From the NCBI GenBank assembly GCA_019095985.1, contig CM032660.1, positions 36,380,668 to 36,444,667 of the forward strand: a stretch of DNA of 64,000 nucleotides, written 5' to 3'. Positions 1-11,594 of this stretch are shown here, piece after piece (position 1 is the first letter of the stretch; each line of letters begins with the position of its first letter). Under the pieces are notes generated by a model. It did not search any database. It was given only the letters and a program-made list of their open reading frames with translations, and was not told the origin of the DNA. Source of the stretch: Streblospio benedicti (lineage: Eukaryota > Annelida > Polychaeta > Spionida > Spionidae). The position numbers and the translations under genes are program-made.

Positions 1-2845
1 GCATCATAGAAAGGCACAAAATAATGTGTGAAAGAGATAGAAAGGGCTGAAACATGAAGTGAAAGAATGAACAAGTATAAAAGATTGTTTGGGACCGTGA
101 AAAGGGTAAGTGGTCTTACTGTAGAGGTGGTCTCATGCAGTAGAGGAGGTCTTAATTGGAGGTTGCACTGTACACAGCTGTAAAGAAATGAATAGGTACA
201 TAGATCTATAGTAATAGACATCTTGCATAAGGGATTAAAAAAGTTGTACACTTTAGCACTTTTGGTGTTCAACCAATCAGTGGCCAGGAAAATTACCAGC
301 ATATTCATGAAGTGTGTCTAATTGAGTTATAATAAGGGTCAACATTAAAATGAGGCTCCTCCCATTCCTTATTAAGCATGTTGTTAAACAGTGGCATGTG
401 CTTTTCAGAGTATGGCTGTAAACATATTATATGCGATATTCATGAGTTATTATGAATTGACATTCATGGTAGTCTAATACAGTAAAATATCTTTTAAAAA
501 TTATAGTATGATAATTTTACATAAAGTAAAACATATAAATAGCATTTTTCATTATTTCAAATTGTATTAAAATGACAGTCATCTTTCATATTATATTTCG
601 TAATGAATGATTCAACTCCCAAGATGCGTGTAGTATACACACTGTACTTTTAATATGACGTCCCAAATAATCCTTCAATAATATAATGGCTTTTGACAGC
701 TTTTCGTGACGCAATATCATGAGTTCAAATCCTGCTGGATGCCATGGGATATGGATTTAGGAACCTTGCTAATGAAGTATCTTGGATAATCCTTAAAAGT
801 TTGATACACAATTAGAGTTGGTATTTACTTAGGTCAGTATTTAATGGTTGTTAGGAGAAGGGCTCCATTTTAATATACACTGACAACCTGCTTTACCATA
901 AGAACAAACAAAAAAAGCTAATTATAAAATATACCAAATAGCATTTTATGCATTAATGCCCCAAAATAATGTAGTTATTGATATTCCCATGGTTATAATA
1001 CCAAGAAGGAGGTGAACTGTACTTTGACCAACAAGTCTTTTAATCCTCTCAGGCAAATATAGAGTAGCTATTACAGAAAACCTACAGTTTTGTACAAGCT
1101 AAGCAATTAATCTCTTTGACTGATAACCACTGTCTTGGAGGAATAAAAATGGTATTAGACAATTTTTTATTGTGTTCCTCTTTTACTTACATGATAATCT
1201 AATAGGTAATTATCCACTTTGATAACAGGTTCATTACTTATGTCGCACTGTATCTGAAACCACTTGAGAAAAAGTGCAAAAAAGGATTAGAAAAGTCTAC
1301 TAATTAATATTTATGATTAGGACATTTGATGCTGTGTGATTGGTTAGGGCCAAAAAAGTGCTAATCATACATAGTAATGAGTGAGAAACTACTACTTATT
1401 AATAATTCATGATTGTTACATTTCATGTTCTTTGAATGGTCAAAACCAAAAGTGACAAACCAGCATTATTCAGTAGTTTGTTACTTTGGTACAAGTATGG
1501 AGCGTTGATTGGCTGAGCATCAGTGTGACCTTTCCTTTCTATTGATATGCAAGAAAAAGTGTACAACTTTGTCATTATGACTTGTGCAAGATGTCTAATT
1601 CGCAGGAGGGGACGGCGGCCGTAAACCATGATCTGACATGCACAGTAGTGTTTTTGAAAATGTCTGCAAAAGCAGACGAAACTGTCAAACGGTAATTAGT
1701 CTTTAGTGTTGTGAAAGATGAAAATAATAGATTTAAGTGTTGAATAACTTCTGTAATATCTTTGACAACTGGAGAGAAGCGTGACGTGACAGAATGAGTG
1801 ACAGAAAGAATGAGTGACAGACATTAACAGTGACGGGAAGAATGAATGAAAGAAAGAATGAGTGACAGAGAAGAACAGCAATATCAAAATGGTAGATTTT
1901 TTGCATGACATCGATCTAGTGAAAAAAGTAACAATGTTACCTATATAGTTCGAAAGTGTGGAAGAACTCAAATCTCTCTTGTTCACTGAAAGAATGATTG
2001 ACAGACGGGAAGAATGAGTGAAAGAAAGAAAGAAAGAAAGAATGAAAGAAGGAATGAATGACAGATAGAAGGAAGAAAGGCAAAGTCAATTCTTTCTATG
2101 TCATTGAACTACCAGTAGACGTTTTTACACTTTACACTGTTTAAACACGGTTGACTTAGTTTATAGAACAGATAAACATAAATGTACACATATGTGTACA
2201 CTAATGTTCTGTCAAGCAATGTGTTTGATATGTTGACATTTGTTGATGTTGAGGCGAGACTAAGATGAAAATCCCAGCCTCGTTTATGTCCGTAAGTCTA
2301 GTAGTGGGTCAAAGTGCAAGCTGGATTTCCCTGTCAAAGCAAAGTGTATAACAGGTGAAAAGGTTTATATCTTATTTTGAAGCTGTTGTCAGCGTTGGAT
2401 GATTTTGTTCGGTGCCCTACTTGATATTGGAATTTTGTAGCTCTTGAAGGTTGAAGTTTTATTACTTGCAATTTGCGATTGCCATGAGACTAGCGTTCAT
2501 TAAAAAAAAAGTAGATCTAGATCTAGCGGTCGATGTAATCACGATTCATCATGTCATCATAAGCTGTTTGCCTTTGGAACATGATAGTATAAACTTATCA
2601 TTATTTGACCTTGTGGGTGGATGGTATTAAAAGATAAGTTTGAGTTTCTTATTTTCAATGATATTCGTACTCTACCAATTTAAGGTTACCACGGAATTTT
2701 GTAAAGGAGTCATTGAAAATGAAATGTTAAAAAAGTCATTGAAAAGTCATTGAACTTTGCCAAAGTCTTTGGTTAAAAACAGCGTGGTTGAATGCTGTTT
2801 GAGCAGACATTAAATTTTGTTATATTCAGCAACTTGATACTCATA
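1..2845. repeat. Segmental duplication, left copy
   Basis: The opening about 70 bases recur at 3042-3112, and 1600-2845 recurs at about 3600-4822 with scattered substitutions and small indels. The middle part of this copy (about 200-1600) is not shared with the right copy, so the two copies differ by a large insertion or replacement. No credible coding exon is visible here. The copy runs into the assembly gap. Confidence 0.8.
1790..2075. repeat. GAATGAGTGACAGAAA-type simple repeat
   Basis: This is an imperfect purine-rich array built from GAATGAGTGACAG, GAAA and GAAT units. The paired array in the right-hand duplicate lies at about 3780-4060. Short open frames through it on the opposite strand only reflect its simple composition. 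Confidence 0.75.
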
Positions 2846-2945
2846 NNNNNNNNNNNNNNNNNNNNNNNNNNNNNNNNNNNNNNNNNNNNNNNNNNNNNNN
2901 NNNNNNNNNNNNNNNNNNNNNNNNNNNNNNNNNNNNNNNNNNNNN
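2846..2945. other. Assembly gap (100 N)
   Basis: Exactly 100 N are present, which is a conventional placeholder size, so the true gap length is unknown. The gap sits between the two copies of a duplication. Confidence 0.98.
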
Positions 2946-3041
2946 TCCCAATGCCACCGATCGCCATGTGCACATGCACACTTTTTTATCATATTATAGA
3001 GTCGGCAGGAAGCTGTGGATTATTTGCATTGAAAGAATGAG

Positions 3042-4822
3042 CGCATAATAGAAAGGCATAAAATAATGTGTGAAAGAGATAGAAAGGGCTGAAACATGAA
3101 GTGAAAGAATGGTCCTCAGTAGCTCAGTGGTTTGGGACCGTGAAAAGGGTAAAGTGGTCTTACGCGTCGTAGGTGTGGTCTCATGCAGCAGAGGAGGTCT
3201 TGAAAACCGTTCGTGTCTTTCTGCCACTGAATGCTGAAAGGAACCACTGGGACACACAAAGTGTGAAGAAGAAATGAATAGGTAGGTTAGATCTATAGTA
3301 ATTAAAAGGTCGAATAACATTGAATGAGTTCATTGTGTTAGTAAACAAATGAATCTGTTAATTTCATCATTCAACACATTAAAGATTAACTACCGCTCAA
3401 AAACTGCTGGAATCCGTCCCAGCGGCTTTTCAAAACACAATTGATTGGAAGGGGGTGACAGTTATGATATGATTTAGTTTGGTAGGACTAAAAGCGATCA
3501 TACACTCATCCACATGTGGATACAAAGTCATTTTACCATGAACAGAATGGTTTTTGAGCACTTGCGAGAGTCTACGACCCTATGTAAATTTTCACATGAG
3601 GGTGATTGACCACTCTAAACCATGATCACACATCACCGTGCAAAATTTTGAAAATGTCTGCAAAGCAAACTACAAACTGTCAAACGGTAATTAGTCTTTA
3701 GTGTTGGTCAATCTCCGTAGATTTAATTTGTTGAATAACTTCTGTAATATCTTTGACAACTGGAGAGAAGCGTGACGTGACAGAATGAGTGACAGAAAAA
3801 ATGAGTGACAGACATTGAATGTTATAATATGAAGAATTTTAAAAATAAAATGAATTTTAGTCACAGAGAAGAACAGATTGACCAAAATGGTTTGTTTTTG
3901 CATGACATTGATCTGCTGACGTCTGAAAAACCCTCATTTCGTGGGTGTGGAAGAACTCAAATCTCTCTTGTTCACTGAAAGAATGATTGACAGACGGGAA
4001 AAATGAGTGAAAGAAAGAAAGATTGAAAGAAAGAAGGAATGAATGACAGATAGAAGGAAGAAAGGCAAAATCAATTCTTTCTATGTCATTGAACTACCAG
4101 TAGACGTTTTTACACTTTACACTGTTTAAACACGGTTGACTTAGTTTATAGAACAGATAAACATAAATGTACACTAATGTTCTGTCAAGCAATGTGTTTG
4201 AAATGTTGACATTTGTTGAGGCGAGACTAAGATGAAAATCCCAGCCTCGTTTATGTCCGTAAGTCTAGTAGTGGGTCAAAGTGCAAGCTGGATTTCCCTG
4301 TCAAAGCAAAGTGTATAATAGGTGAAAAGGTTTATATCTTATTTTGAAGCTGTTGTCAGCGTTGGATGATTTTGTTCGGTACCCTACTTGATATTGGAAA
4401 CTTGTAGCTCTTGAAGGTTGAAGTTTTATTACTTGCAATTTGCGATTGTGAGACTCGCGTTCATTAAAAAAAAAAAAAAGTAGATCTAGATCTAGCGGTC
4501 GATGTAATCACGATTCATCATGTCATCATAAGCTGTTTGCCTTTGGAACATGATAGAATAAACTTATCATTATTTGACCTTGTGGGTGGATGGTATTTAA
4601 AGATCATAAGTTTGAGTTTCAATGATATTCGTACTCTACCAAGTTAAGGTTACCACGGAATTTTGTAAGGTTAGTAAAGGAGTCAGTGAAAATGAAATGT
4701 TAAAAAAGTCATTGAAAAGTTATTGAACTTTGCCAAAGTCTTTGGTTAAATACAAACAGCGTGGTTAAATGCTGTTTGAGCAGACATTAAATTTTGTTAT
4801 ATTCAGCAACTTGATACTCATA
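3042..4822. repeat. Segmental duplication, right copy
   Basis: This copy is close in sequence to 1-200 and 1600-2845. It includes the simple repeat, an A-rich run followed by overlapping AGATCT units (about 4465-4497; counterpart about 2500-2525), and the final block ending at ATTCAGCAACTTGATACTC just where the left copy meets the gap. Small indels separate the copies, so this is either an old tandem duplication or two haplotypes placed in series. Confidence 0.78.
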
Positions 4823-6426
4823 ACAACAGTCATTACGGTTGGTCCGCCAGGCCATGTTGGTATCTTCCAAAATTATAATTTTTGCGGGACACTCCCACAC
4901 TATATGATTTGGTAAGAATTCTGTATCTGTAGATGTGTGCGAAAGAAGAATAGAAATCTATCATTATTAATCTCCATTGATCTTTACATAGACCCTATTT
5001 AAAGGTTATGCTCAGTGGTCAAACAAGTATGCTTGTAAAGAAGCATTATGATGTGTTCTGTGCATTCTGAAAGTGTCTTTCATTTAAACATCATATCAAA
5101 GTATGTAAAACAATTTAAATACCACGCAATAAGAGGCCGGTATATACTCAACAAAACACGTGAATATACTCAACAAAACACGGAAAAAATGTCAACGGAA
5201 TGATTTTCGTCAGACGTAACTCGCACGGTGCACGTAAGAAATTGCCTATCTCTCCCATATGTTAAATGAGACGTCTTTCGTTAGAAATGCACGGCACGTC
5301 TGGCAAAAATCATTTGATTATGCAACATCACATGACTTTGTGTTTTATTTGACGAGACGGCATGGTATTTTTAAAGGTGAAAATAGTATTAAACGCAGAG
5401 AATATGAATATTATTTTCATCACACTTGCAATGGATAAGGCATCGTCTATTGATACTGAATTTTACAAAACAAATATGATTTTGGCTGAGCAATATCTTT
5501 AAAGTAGATCAAAAGTGCTCAGAGAGCACAGCATTGCTAGAACAACGTTGACTGATGGGCAATAGATGTTTACTAAAATGTTATGGAAATCTTGATTAAA
5601 AGGACACAATTACTATGTATGTAATCAGCCACAAATAATCTGTGTGCGACCACTGTCTATAATAATAGTGACTGTCATGCTACATATATTGATCTTGCAG
5701 CACTTAGAGCAAACCGCACCAAGTAGACTTTTGCTGCTAGCTGGGTGTAATATTGATTTTCATTGTGCATTCAGAACAAGTAAGAATGACGAAAACAGAC
5801 CATAAATGGCCATGTGGAAAGCACACAGTAATTGGCAAAGTGCCCAAAATCGAATCATTTCGATGTCACCTCATACATGTACCTCATAGTTGGGTAAAGT
5901 TTGAATGAAATCGATTCATCGGTAAATGGTCTAGCTTATGTGGACACATACATACAAACATACATAGTTACAAACAAACGAAACACGAGGCTTTGCTGCA
6001 GCAGCTGAAGGGACGCAACGGAGCTACTTACTAATATCGTGTAGTCCCCGGGAATGCGCTATTGCGCTAGCAATGTGGATTTAGGACATCCAGGTCTAGA
6101 AAAATTAAAATCTATCTTGAAAAGTCATTGAGTTTTAATGTGCAATAGACATCCGTTTGAAACCAAAGTTATATACAAATTAATAATTGTTATTGTTACT
6201 TGTAATTTGTAAATGCTGAAATATATTGAGAATCGTAAGATACTTGTATTATCATCCATATCACAGCTGATCAAAATAGTTTGTGGGGAGGATTTTTTTT
6301 ATTTGATAATCCTGATCTCTCATCAATGTCCCTAGGTTTGGGATAAATGGACCTGTATTGTACTAATTCTCATTCATTATATTCAAGATATTCTACTTTA
6401 TTTCTTACAGACAATATAATCTGAAA
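4823..6426. other. Region upstream of MGST3, no gene recognised
   Basis: No exon is recognisable. At 5142-5183 there is a 22-base unit (ATATACTCAACAAAACACG core) repeated twice in tandem. A splice-acceptor-like TTTCTTACAG ends near 6410, 17 bases before the MGST3 start codon. The MGST3 5' UTR therefore probably contains an intron whose first exon lies somewhere upstream and cannot be placed by eye. Confidence 0.5.
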
Positions 6427-9400
6427 ATGGCTGGCCAATCAAAGATCCTCGAGGTTCTTCCACCTGATTATGGCTATGTCATATTCACAGCTGTTGGAAG
6501 TACTTTTGTGAATATGTGGATGGCAATCAATGTGGGCAAAGCCAGAAAACAGTATAATGTTAAGGTTAGTAATTAGCCTGCCATATGAACCCAAATTCTT
6601 GAATGTATGTTCAAACATTTTAAAATCTAACATAGCTGTATATGCAACCCTGCTAGTATTTTTTTCTGAACAAGGTCAATTCAATAAATTAATTAATCTA
6701 TAATATCCGAAGTCAAAAGTAAAGGACGTTTTTCTGAGATAGAAGTTAGTTTTTTCACATTGTACATTAAAAGCCCCATCCCTAGATTAAGTTATCAGTT
6801 TTTCTACCTAAAAGCCCATGGCCATTTGGATAGTCATTTATAGTGTATATGGAACATGAAACCAGCAAACACTGAAAGCAAACATAAATTTCAGTACCCA
6901 ATCATGTACAGTTCTGAAAATGGTGGAGATAATGCATTCAACTGTATCCAGAGAGCACATCAAAACACGTAAGTTTTTTCTGTTAAGATAATGAATTATA
7001 TTGTTCCTGACACCAATTTTATTCCACTCCCCATTTCCTTTTAGCAGATGTAATTTATTTTTCCAAAGACACTTGTGTTACAGGATTTTGAAAATTATGA
7101 GATACAATATGGTACCTACAAAAGTTTTATACTTCTAAGTAAAAAATATTTAATCATAGATTTTCCCAAATCAGTTTAGTTAAGTTCTTGTTTAGTTTAA
7201 TTTTAATAAAAAGATAGTTCAAGTTGCCCCAACTCTGGCTGGGACCTCAAGGTTTGGGACCCACCAGACCTAAACCAGTGAAAGAAACTGAAAGAAAACA
7301 TGCGTTGTATTGATCCATAATATCCAAATGCATAGGAGATAAGATGTAACAAAGATGATGCTTGTACAGTGATTGGATGTGATATCATGACCTAATAGTG
7401 ATATTCTAATGCCCAACATATAACTGTCTTAAAAATGTGTCTATTTCAGTTTGGAGGGTTATCCTGGTTTCCTGATGTTGCTGCTACTTGGTGGTCTCCA
7501 GTATCCTGTGAGTCTCAATCTGTTGTAGTATCAATGTTTAAATCAGTCGAACTATTTAATCGGATCATTTCCGGAAACTTAAATGTCAATTTTATGTCTT
7601 GTATACCTCTATCTAAAAGCCTATGCTACTGAAAGGCCCATTCCAAATTTGGACCATATAAAAATCTGGACTATTTAAACTCCAGTGCAAGTGAACATGC
7701 ATCTGATGATCTAATAATGAAATAAGTAGAAAGTTCTCTGTATTGCATCCAATAAATATATCAAAGGTAAATAAAGTTAGTTACGATGCTTTGAAAATTT
7801 TAATTTCACAATATTTTGCCTTATCCAGGCTTTCTCAGGTACAAATCAAAATGAAAAAATACTCAAAGGAAATCTATATACAACATGTACACCTAGCACA
7901 TACCCAAAGCTACTTGCCCATCTAAAAAGCTCAACTTTAATATACTTTTGCCATCCTCTAATTTGACAAATTTTTAACCTTAAAGCCCACGGGGATTTAC
8001 ATGGTCTTTTAGTGTGTATATGTAAATTATACTCTCTGTGTTTATAACTTATGTACCTTATTCTTACCATCTAGAGAATCAGTGCGGGAGCAGGAGCAGT
8101 TTATTTACTCGGCAGAATCCTCTATGCAAAGGGCTATTATACTGGCGGTAAGTTATTGTTGCTTTCTTAGTTTGAAGACAAATATTGATATTTGTTTCAT
8201 TTGATTGAGGTTTTGATATTTGCATGTATGTACTTCATATCATTAAAAAGTATTCGTTCTTATTTAATATTTAATAAATATGTATGGTAACCAGCTATAG
8301 TGTAATTATACTAAATCTGTTTTGCAAAAGATAAATGTTGCATTTAATTAACAATGGATATAGAATTTTTTTATATAAAATGTGTGAAATATTTGTGAAA
8401 AATAATATTGATAGTCTCAATGTCATCCTGAGGAAAACTTACTAGTATCAATTTCGTTCTTGACTTTATTCACACAATTCCTTGATTTGTATCTAGTTAA
8501 TGTATTCTTTTAGTATCAATCAAGTTTTACCATCCTTTGGAATTGTTTTAATACGTTGTATTTATATATTCATAAGACTTTATGTTTGCTGTATATATAT
8601 ATGCATGTTTATGTCATGTGAAAAAGAAATCCATATGTTGCATGCTTAAATTATATTCATTTGCTTTTGAATACGTTCAAATAGATTTATTTTTATGTAT
8701 AATATTCAAGCTGCTGGTCGCATGAAAGGAGCCGTTCTCGCAAATCTTTCTTTGCTAGCGATGCTTGGCTCAGTTGTTGGATTTGGATTTAAGCTCAAGG
8801 GATATCAATGCACATTCTGTTAGATTGAGGTACTATATATGTATAGCTGCTAATGTATTTATGATTTATGTATATAGGTGTGGCTACGCTTCATAAGGCT
8901 TATTAAAGGTGCTTATTAGATCTTGTAGATGCTATTTTATTGTACACCCCATATGTTTTTTATTCTTTTTCTTTTTGTTATTTCTCATGGAGATCTTGGT
9001 GAAAAATATCTGTTGAAATGAATTTTTGACTGTTGTATGTTGATTGTTATCATGACAGATGAAATTTGGAATTGTAGATCATGGAAATACAAAACGAGGA
9101 TTGATGACACATGTTTCCGGCTGGATTGTTCTAGTTATCCCCACATTGTGTTTAGGTTTCAATCTCCAATTACAGTGAATTATTATGGAGAGGTATTCTT
9201 ATAATTTCGAAAATGTGTTTGATGATGCATTAGAAAGAACGGTTTCTTTATTGATGTGTAATTTTACATAGCTTTTAGATTAACCTAGTGCCAATATTGG
9301 TCATGGATTGTGTTTTCCAAAATATTAATTCGCTTCATATGCATGTATACCTTATGATATGAAGGGAATCCTAATTAACTTTGCAACTGTATTCAATGTA

Positions 9401-11594
9401 ATATTATCTAAAACATCAATAGTAGGTATTTACTGGGGAATCACTTTGAAATGGTTGGTTGTGTCCTTTTTTGTAGAAACTGTTCAGCCCAAATGTCCTT
9501 TGTTTCATTAATATTTCAATATACATGTACATGTACATCAGCTGTATTATTGAATTTAAGCAGTATAGAAGTTCTAGTGCGTCATCATCTCTACTCTCTA
9601 TAGACATCTTATGCTTGGGATTGTGACTGTTTATCTCAATTTTTTTATTATAGGTATCTTACTTCTACATCTACCGTATAATCCTGCAAACAGTGACATT
9701 TACTTAATTTATTCCATACATATCAGACAGATACGTGTTGAAAAAAATTGTTTCAACGCTTTAGAAGAAAATAACCATCACGCTTTACAGCATATCAGTG
9801 TGATGGCCACCCGATATTGCATGTTGGACCACAGTCAGTGATGTGTATTGTGTACATGATCTCGTCGCGCAGTCGTGCAACCTTCATATCGATACTAACA
9901 CAAAGCTGATGAGAACCTATCCAATGCAATCTTTATAGCTTTGCGATTGACATGATAGAGACTGTTAGCCCTGAAGACTCGAATGTTTATCTTGTTTCAC
10001 CATTCATGTGAGTTCATTTGTGACACATACAGATATACTTCTGTAATATGTCATTAGCACTTTTTTTTACGTCGTGCTGATTGAACTGATGCAGGGGTTT
10101 TATTACATAAGCCTTGATAATGGGTAACGTGTAATTTATACCCATAAGTCTGTTAGTAATTGGGGTTCTTTGCTCTAATTTAAATGCTGTACTTCAGTGG
10201 AGAAAAATGACGTTTGTGGAATTATACGGTGCAATTTAGCTTTTTTGATTTCCCGGAAACTGATCATTTGTGACACACACTGCAAAATGACTGAGAAATG
10301 GTCAGTTCTCAATATTTTAGTCTCAATATTTTAGTTTCACCCAGTAAAGTGCATGAAAATGTTTTTTGCTTCAGATCCTAAAAACAGGACCCGCGGTACT
10401 GTTGGCTACATTGGTTTATTAGCCTTGTTAGGCTCTGCTGAAATTCTTGCTGCCAGATTGTTGGGATGCACATGGTTTAATTAAGATGTAAGAATAATGT
10501 ACATATTTTTCCTGGTTTAGCTCTTTGCACAATGTAGATTATTATAATTTTTCTTTGTTATGAGCAATTTTCCTAATCATATCAATTGGGTCTAAGATTG
10601 GTAGTAAAATTACTCTGGATTACTCGCACCTCAAAACTTGACACAAACACAAGTACTCAATGTTATGGACACTCACTTATTTTCTTGTATAGTAAGATGC
10701 CTAACTTATGGTAAAAAGCGTTAAATCTACTGTGTTACGTACGGAATTTTAGCTGGCTCAGACCCCAAAATTGTCTCATAGAAGTGGAATCCTTGTGGAG
10801 GTAGTGATTGGAGGTTCTACTGTAAAGATTTTATTAGATCTGTTCTGCTGACCACACTATAACTGGTCATTAGCCAATCCCCAGCTATATTGGTCATGAA
10901 ACAACTATTACATCATGACACTTCTGCCCATGTAATGGAGCTTAAATGGGCATGCATATTAGTTTTGAGCATCCGTCCAAAAGCTAATATAAAGTTTTTC
11001 TAATAGATTTTAGTTAAGTTTGATATAGTTTGTTAGTCTATTAGAAAACATTTTTATACCAACAATATCTATGTTAAAAAAAATCATGATTTAAATTTCT
11101 TATGAAATCTAGTATAAATGATGCTCTGAATTGATTTAATTTTATTACTTAATAACGTATCACTTGTTTTTTAATGGACTGCAAAGTTTTTCTGCTTTCT
11201 TGTTTTTTTTCTTTTCTTTTTTTGTAATTTCTACTTAGAAGTAATTTATTTTGATATATTATTATCAATATAAAATATATTGTACCGTATATGTATTTAT
11301 TTTGGTGATGGTTTTTGTTCGAAATTGCAGCAAATATTGGATGCCACTTGCAACTAACTTGCAACACTATTTTTTACAAGGTTTTTGATTGAATATTTTG
11401 GTAACAAATCACAAATGAAAATGAAGTTATGTAATTATTATCAGTGGTTTCTTTCAGGGTACAGCAATTCATTAAGAAAGTTTGGTTCAAGAACAGATGT
11501 TACGCTGCTTCTGCTAATAGGAAATTCTGTTTCATTGGCCTGTCACATTTTAAATTGGGTTGGGAGTAAACCCTGTTGTGGGACTTGTAAATAG
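6427..11594 (+). CDS. MGST3: Microsomal glutathione S-transferase 3 with four alternative last exons
   Basis: This is a MAPEG-family integral membrane enzyme of the ER or outer mitochondrial membranes. The family conjugates glutathione and reduces lipid hydroperoxides. Shared coding exons are 6427-6564, 6895-6968, 7450-7507 and 8075-8147, all with GT-AG borders and continuous phase, giving 114 residues. Visible hallmarks are the start MAGQSKILEVLPPDYGYV, the helix-1 end AINVGKARKQYNVKYPIMYS, the family signature NCIQRAHQNTLE at about residues 64-75, and LGRILYAKGYYTG before the last intron. Exon 4 ends after one base of a glycine-region codon (GGC G/gtaagt). Four downstream acceptors, at 8711, 9078, 10375 and 11458, all restore this phase and each opens a terminal exon with its own stop. 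Predicted isoforms are 151, 147, 150 and 159 residues, against about 152 in vertebrate MGST3. The 11458 exon is probably the ancestral one because it ends in a Cys-rich GSKPCC tail like vertebrate MGST3. Confidence 0.92.
8711..8823 (+). CDS. MGST3: MGST3 alternative terminal exon A
   Basis: The acceptor TATTCAAG is followed by an exon that completes the split codon (G+CT) and encodes AAGRMKGAVLANLSLLAMLG and then a helix ending in CTFC and a TAG stop. The basic-glycine turn (RMKG) followed by a hydrophobic stretch matches the start of MGST3 helix 4 (SKRSRG-like in vertebrates). LLAMLGS closely matches LLALLGS of exon C, which supports origin by exon duplication. A possible variant poly(A) signal, ATTAAA, lies about 80 bases after the stop. 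Confidence 0.8.
9078..9178 (+). CDS. MGST3: MGST3 alternative terminal exon B
   Basis: An acceptor ending GAATTGTAG restores phase 1 (G+AT) and gives DHGNTKRGLMTHVSGWIVLV, a hydrophobic stretch, and a TGA stop, for 33 residues. The TKRG turn and helix length fit MGST3. The polypyrimidine tract is weak. An upstream AG at about 9058 would open a different frame with no family resemblance, so I prefer 9078. This is the least certain of the four exons because it is short and lacks the Cys tail. Confidence 0.62.
10375..10484 (+). CDS. MGST3: MGST3 alternative terminal exon C
   Basis: The acceptor TTTGCTTCAG leads into DPKNRTRGTVGYIGLLALLG, then a helix ending LLGCTWFN and a TAA stop (36 residues). 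Phase 1 is restored. NRTRG corresponds to the basic-glycine turn at the start of helix 4, and GLLALLGS matches the exon A helix. Its similarity to exon A and its good acceptor make it a convincing functional exon. Confidence 0.8.
11458..11594 (+). CDS. MGST3: MGST3 terminal exon D (probably ancestral)
   Basis: A strong acceptor (GGTTTCTTTCAG) restores phase 1 and encodes 45 residues: a GYSNSLRKFGSR turn, a Leu-rich helix (TLLLLIGNSVSLACHILNW), and the tail VGSKPCCGTCK before TAG. Vertebrate MGST3 ends with a similar Gly/Ser-rich segment and a Cys pair, so this is the best candidate for the canonical end. An AATAAA at 11689-11694, about 95 bases after the stop, is a plausible poly(A) signal. 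Confidence 0.85.

Noticed and set aside
700-745. Second tRNA-like stretch with GAGTTCAAATCC
   Set aside because: It has a B-box-like word only, with no convincing A-box or fold.
1790-2075. Regular GAATGAGTGACAG spacing as a CRISPR array
   Set aside because: There are no constant-length unique spacers. It is a simple repeat in an animal genome.
9053-9190. Longer alternative frame through MGST3 exon B from the upstream AG
   Set aside because: It lacks the MGST basic turn and helix, while the shifted frame has both.
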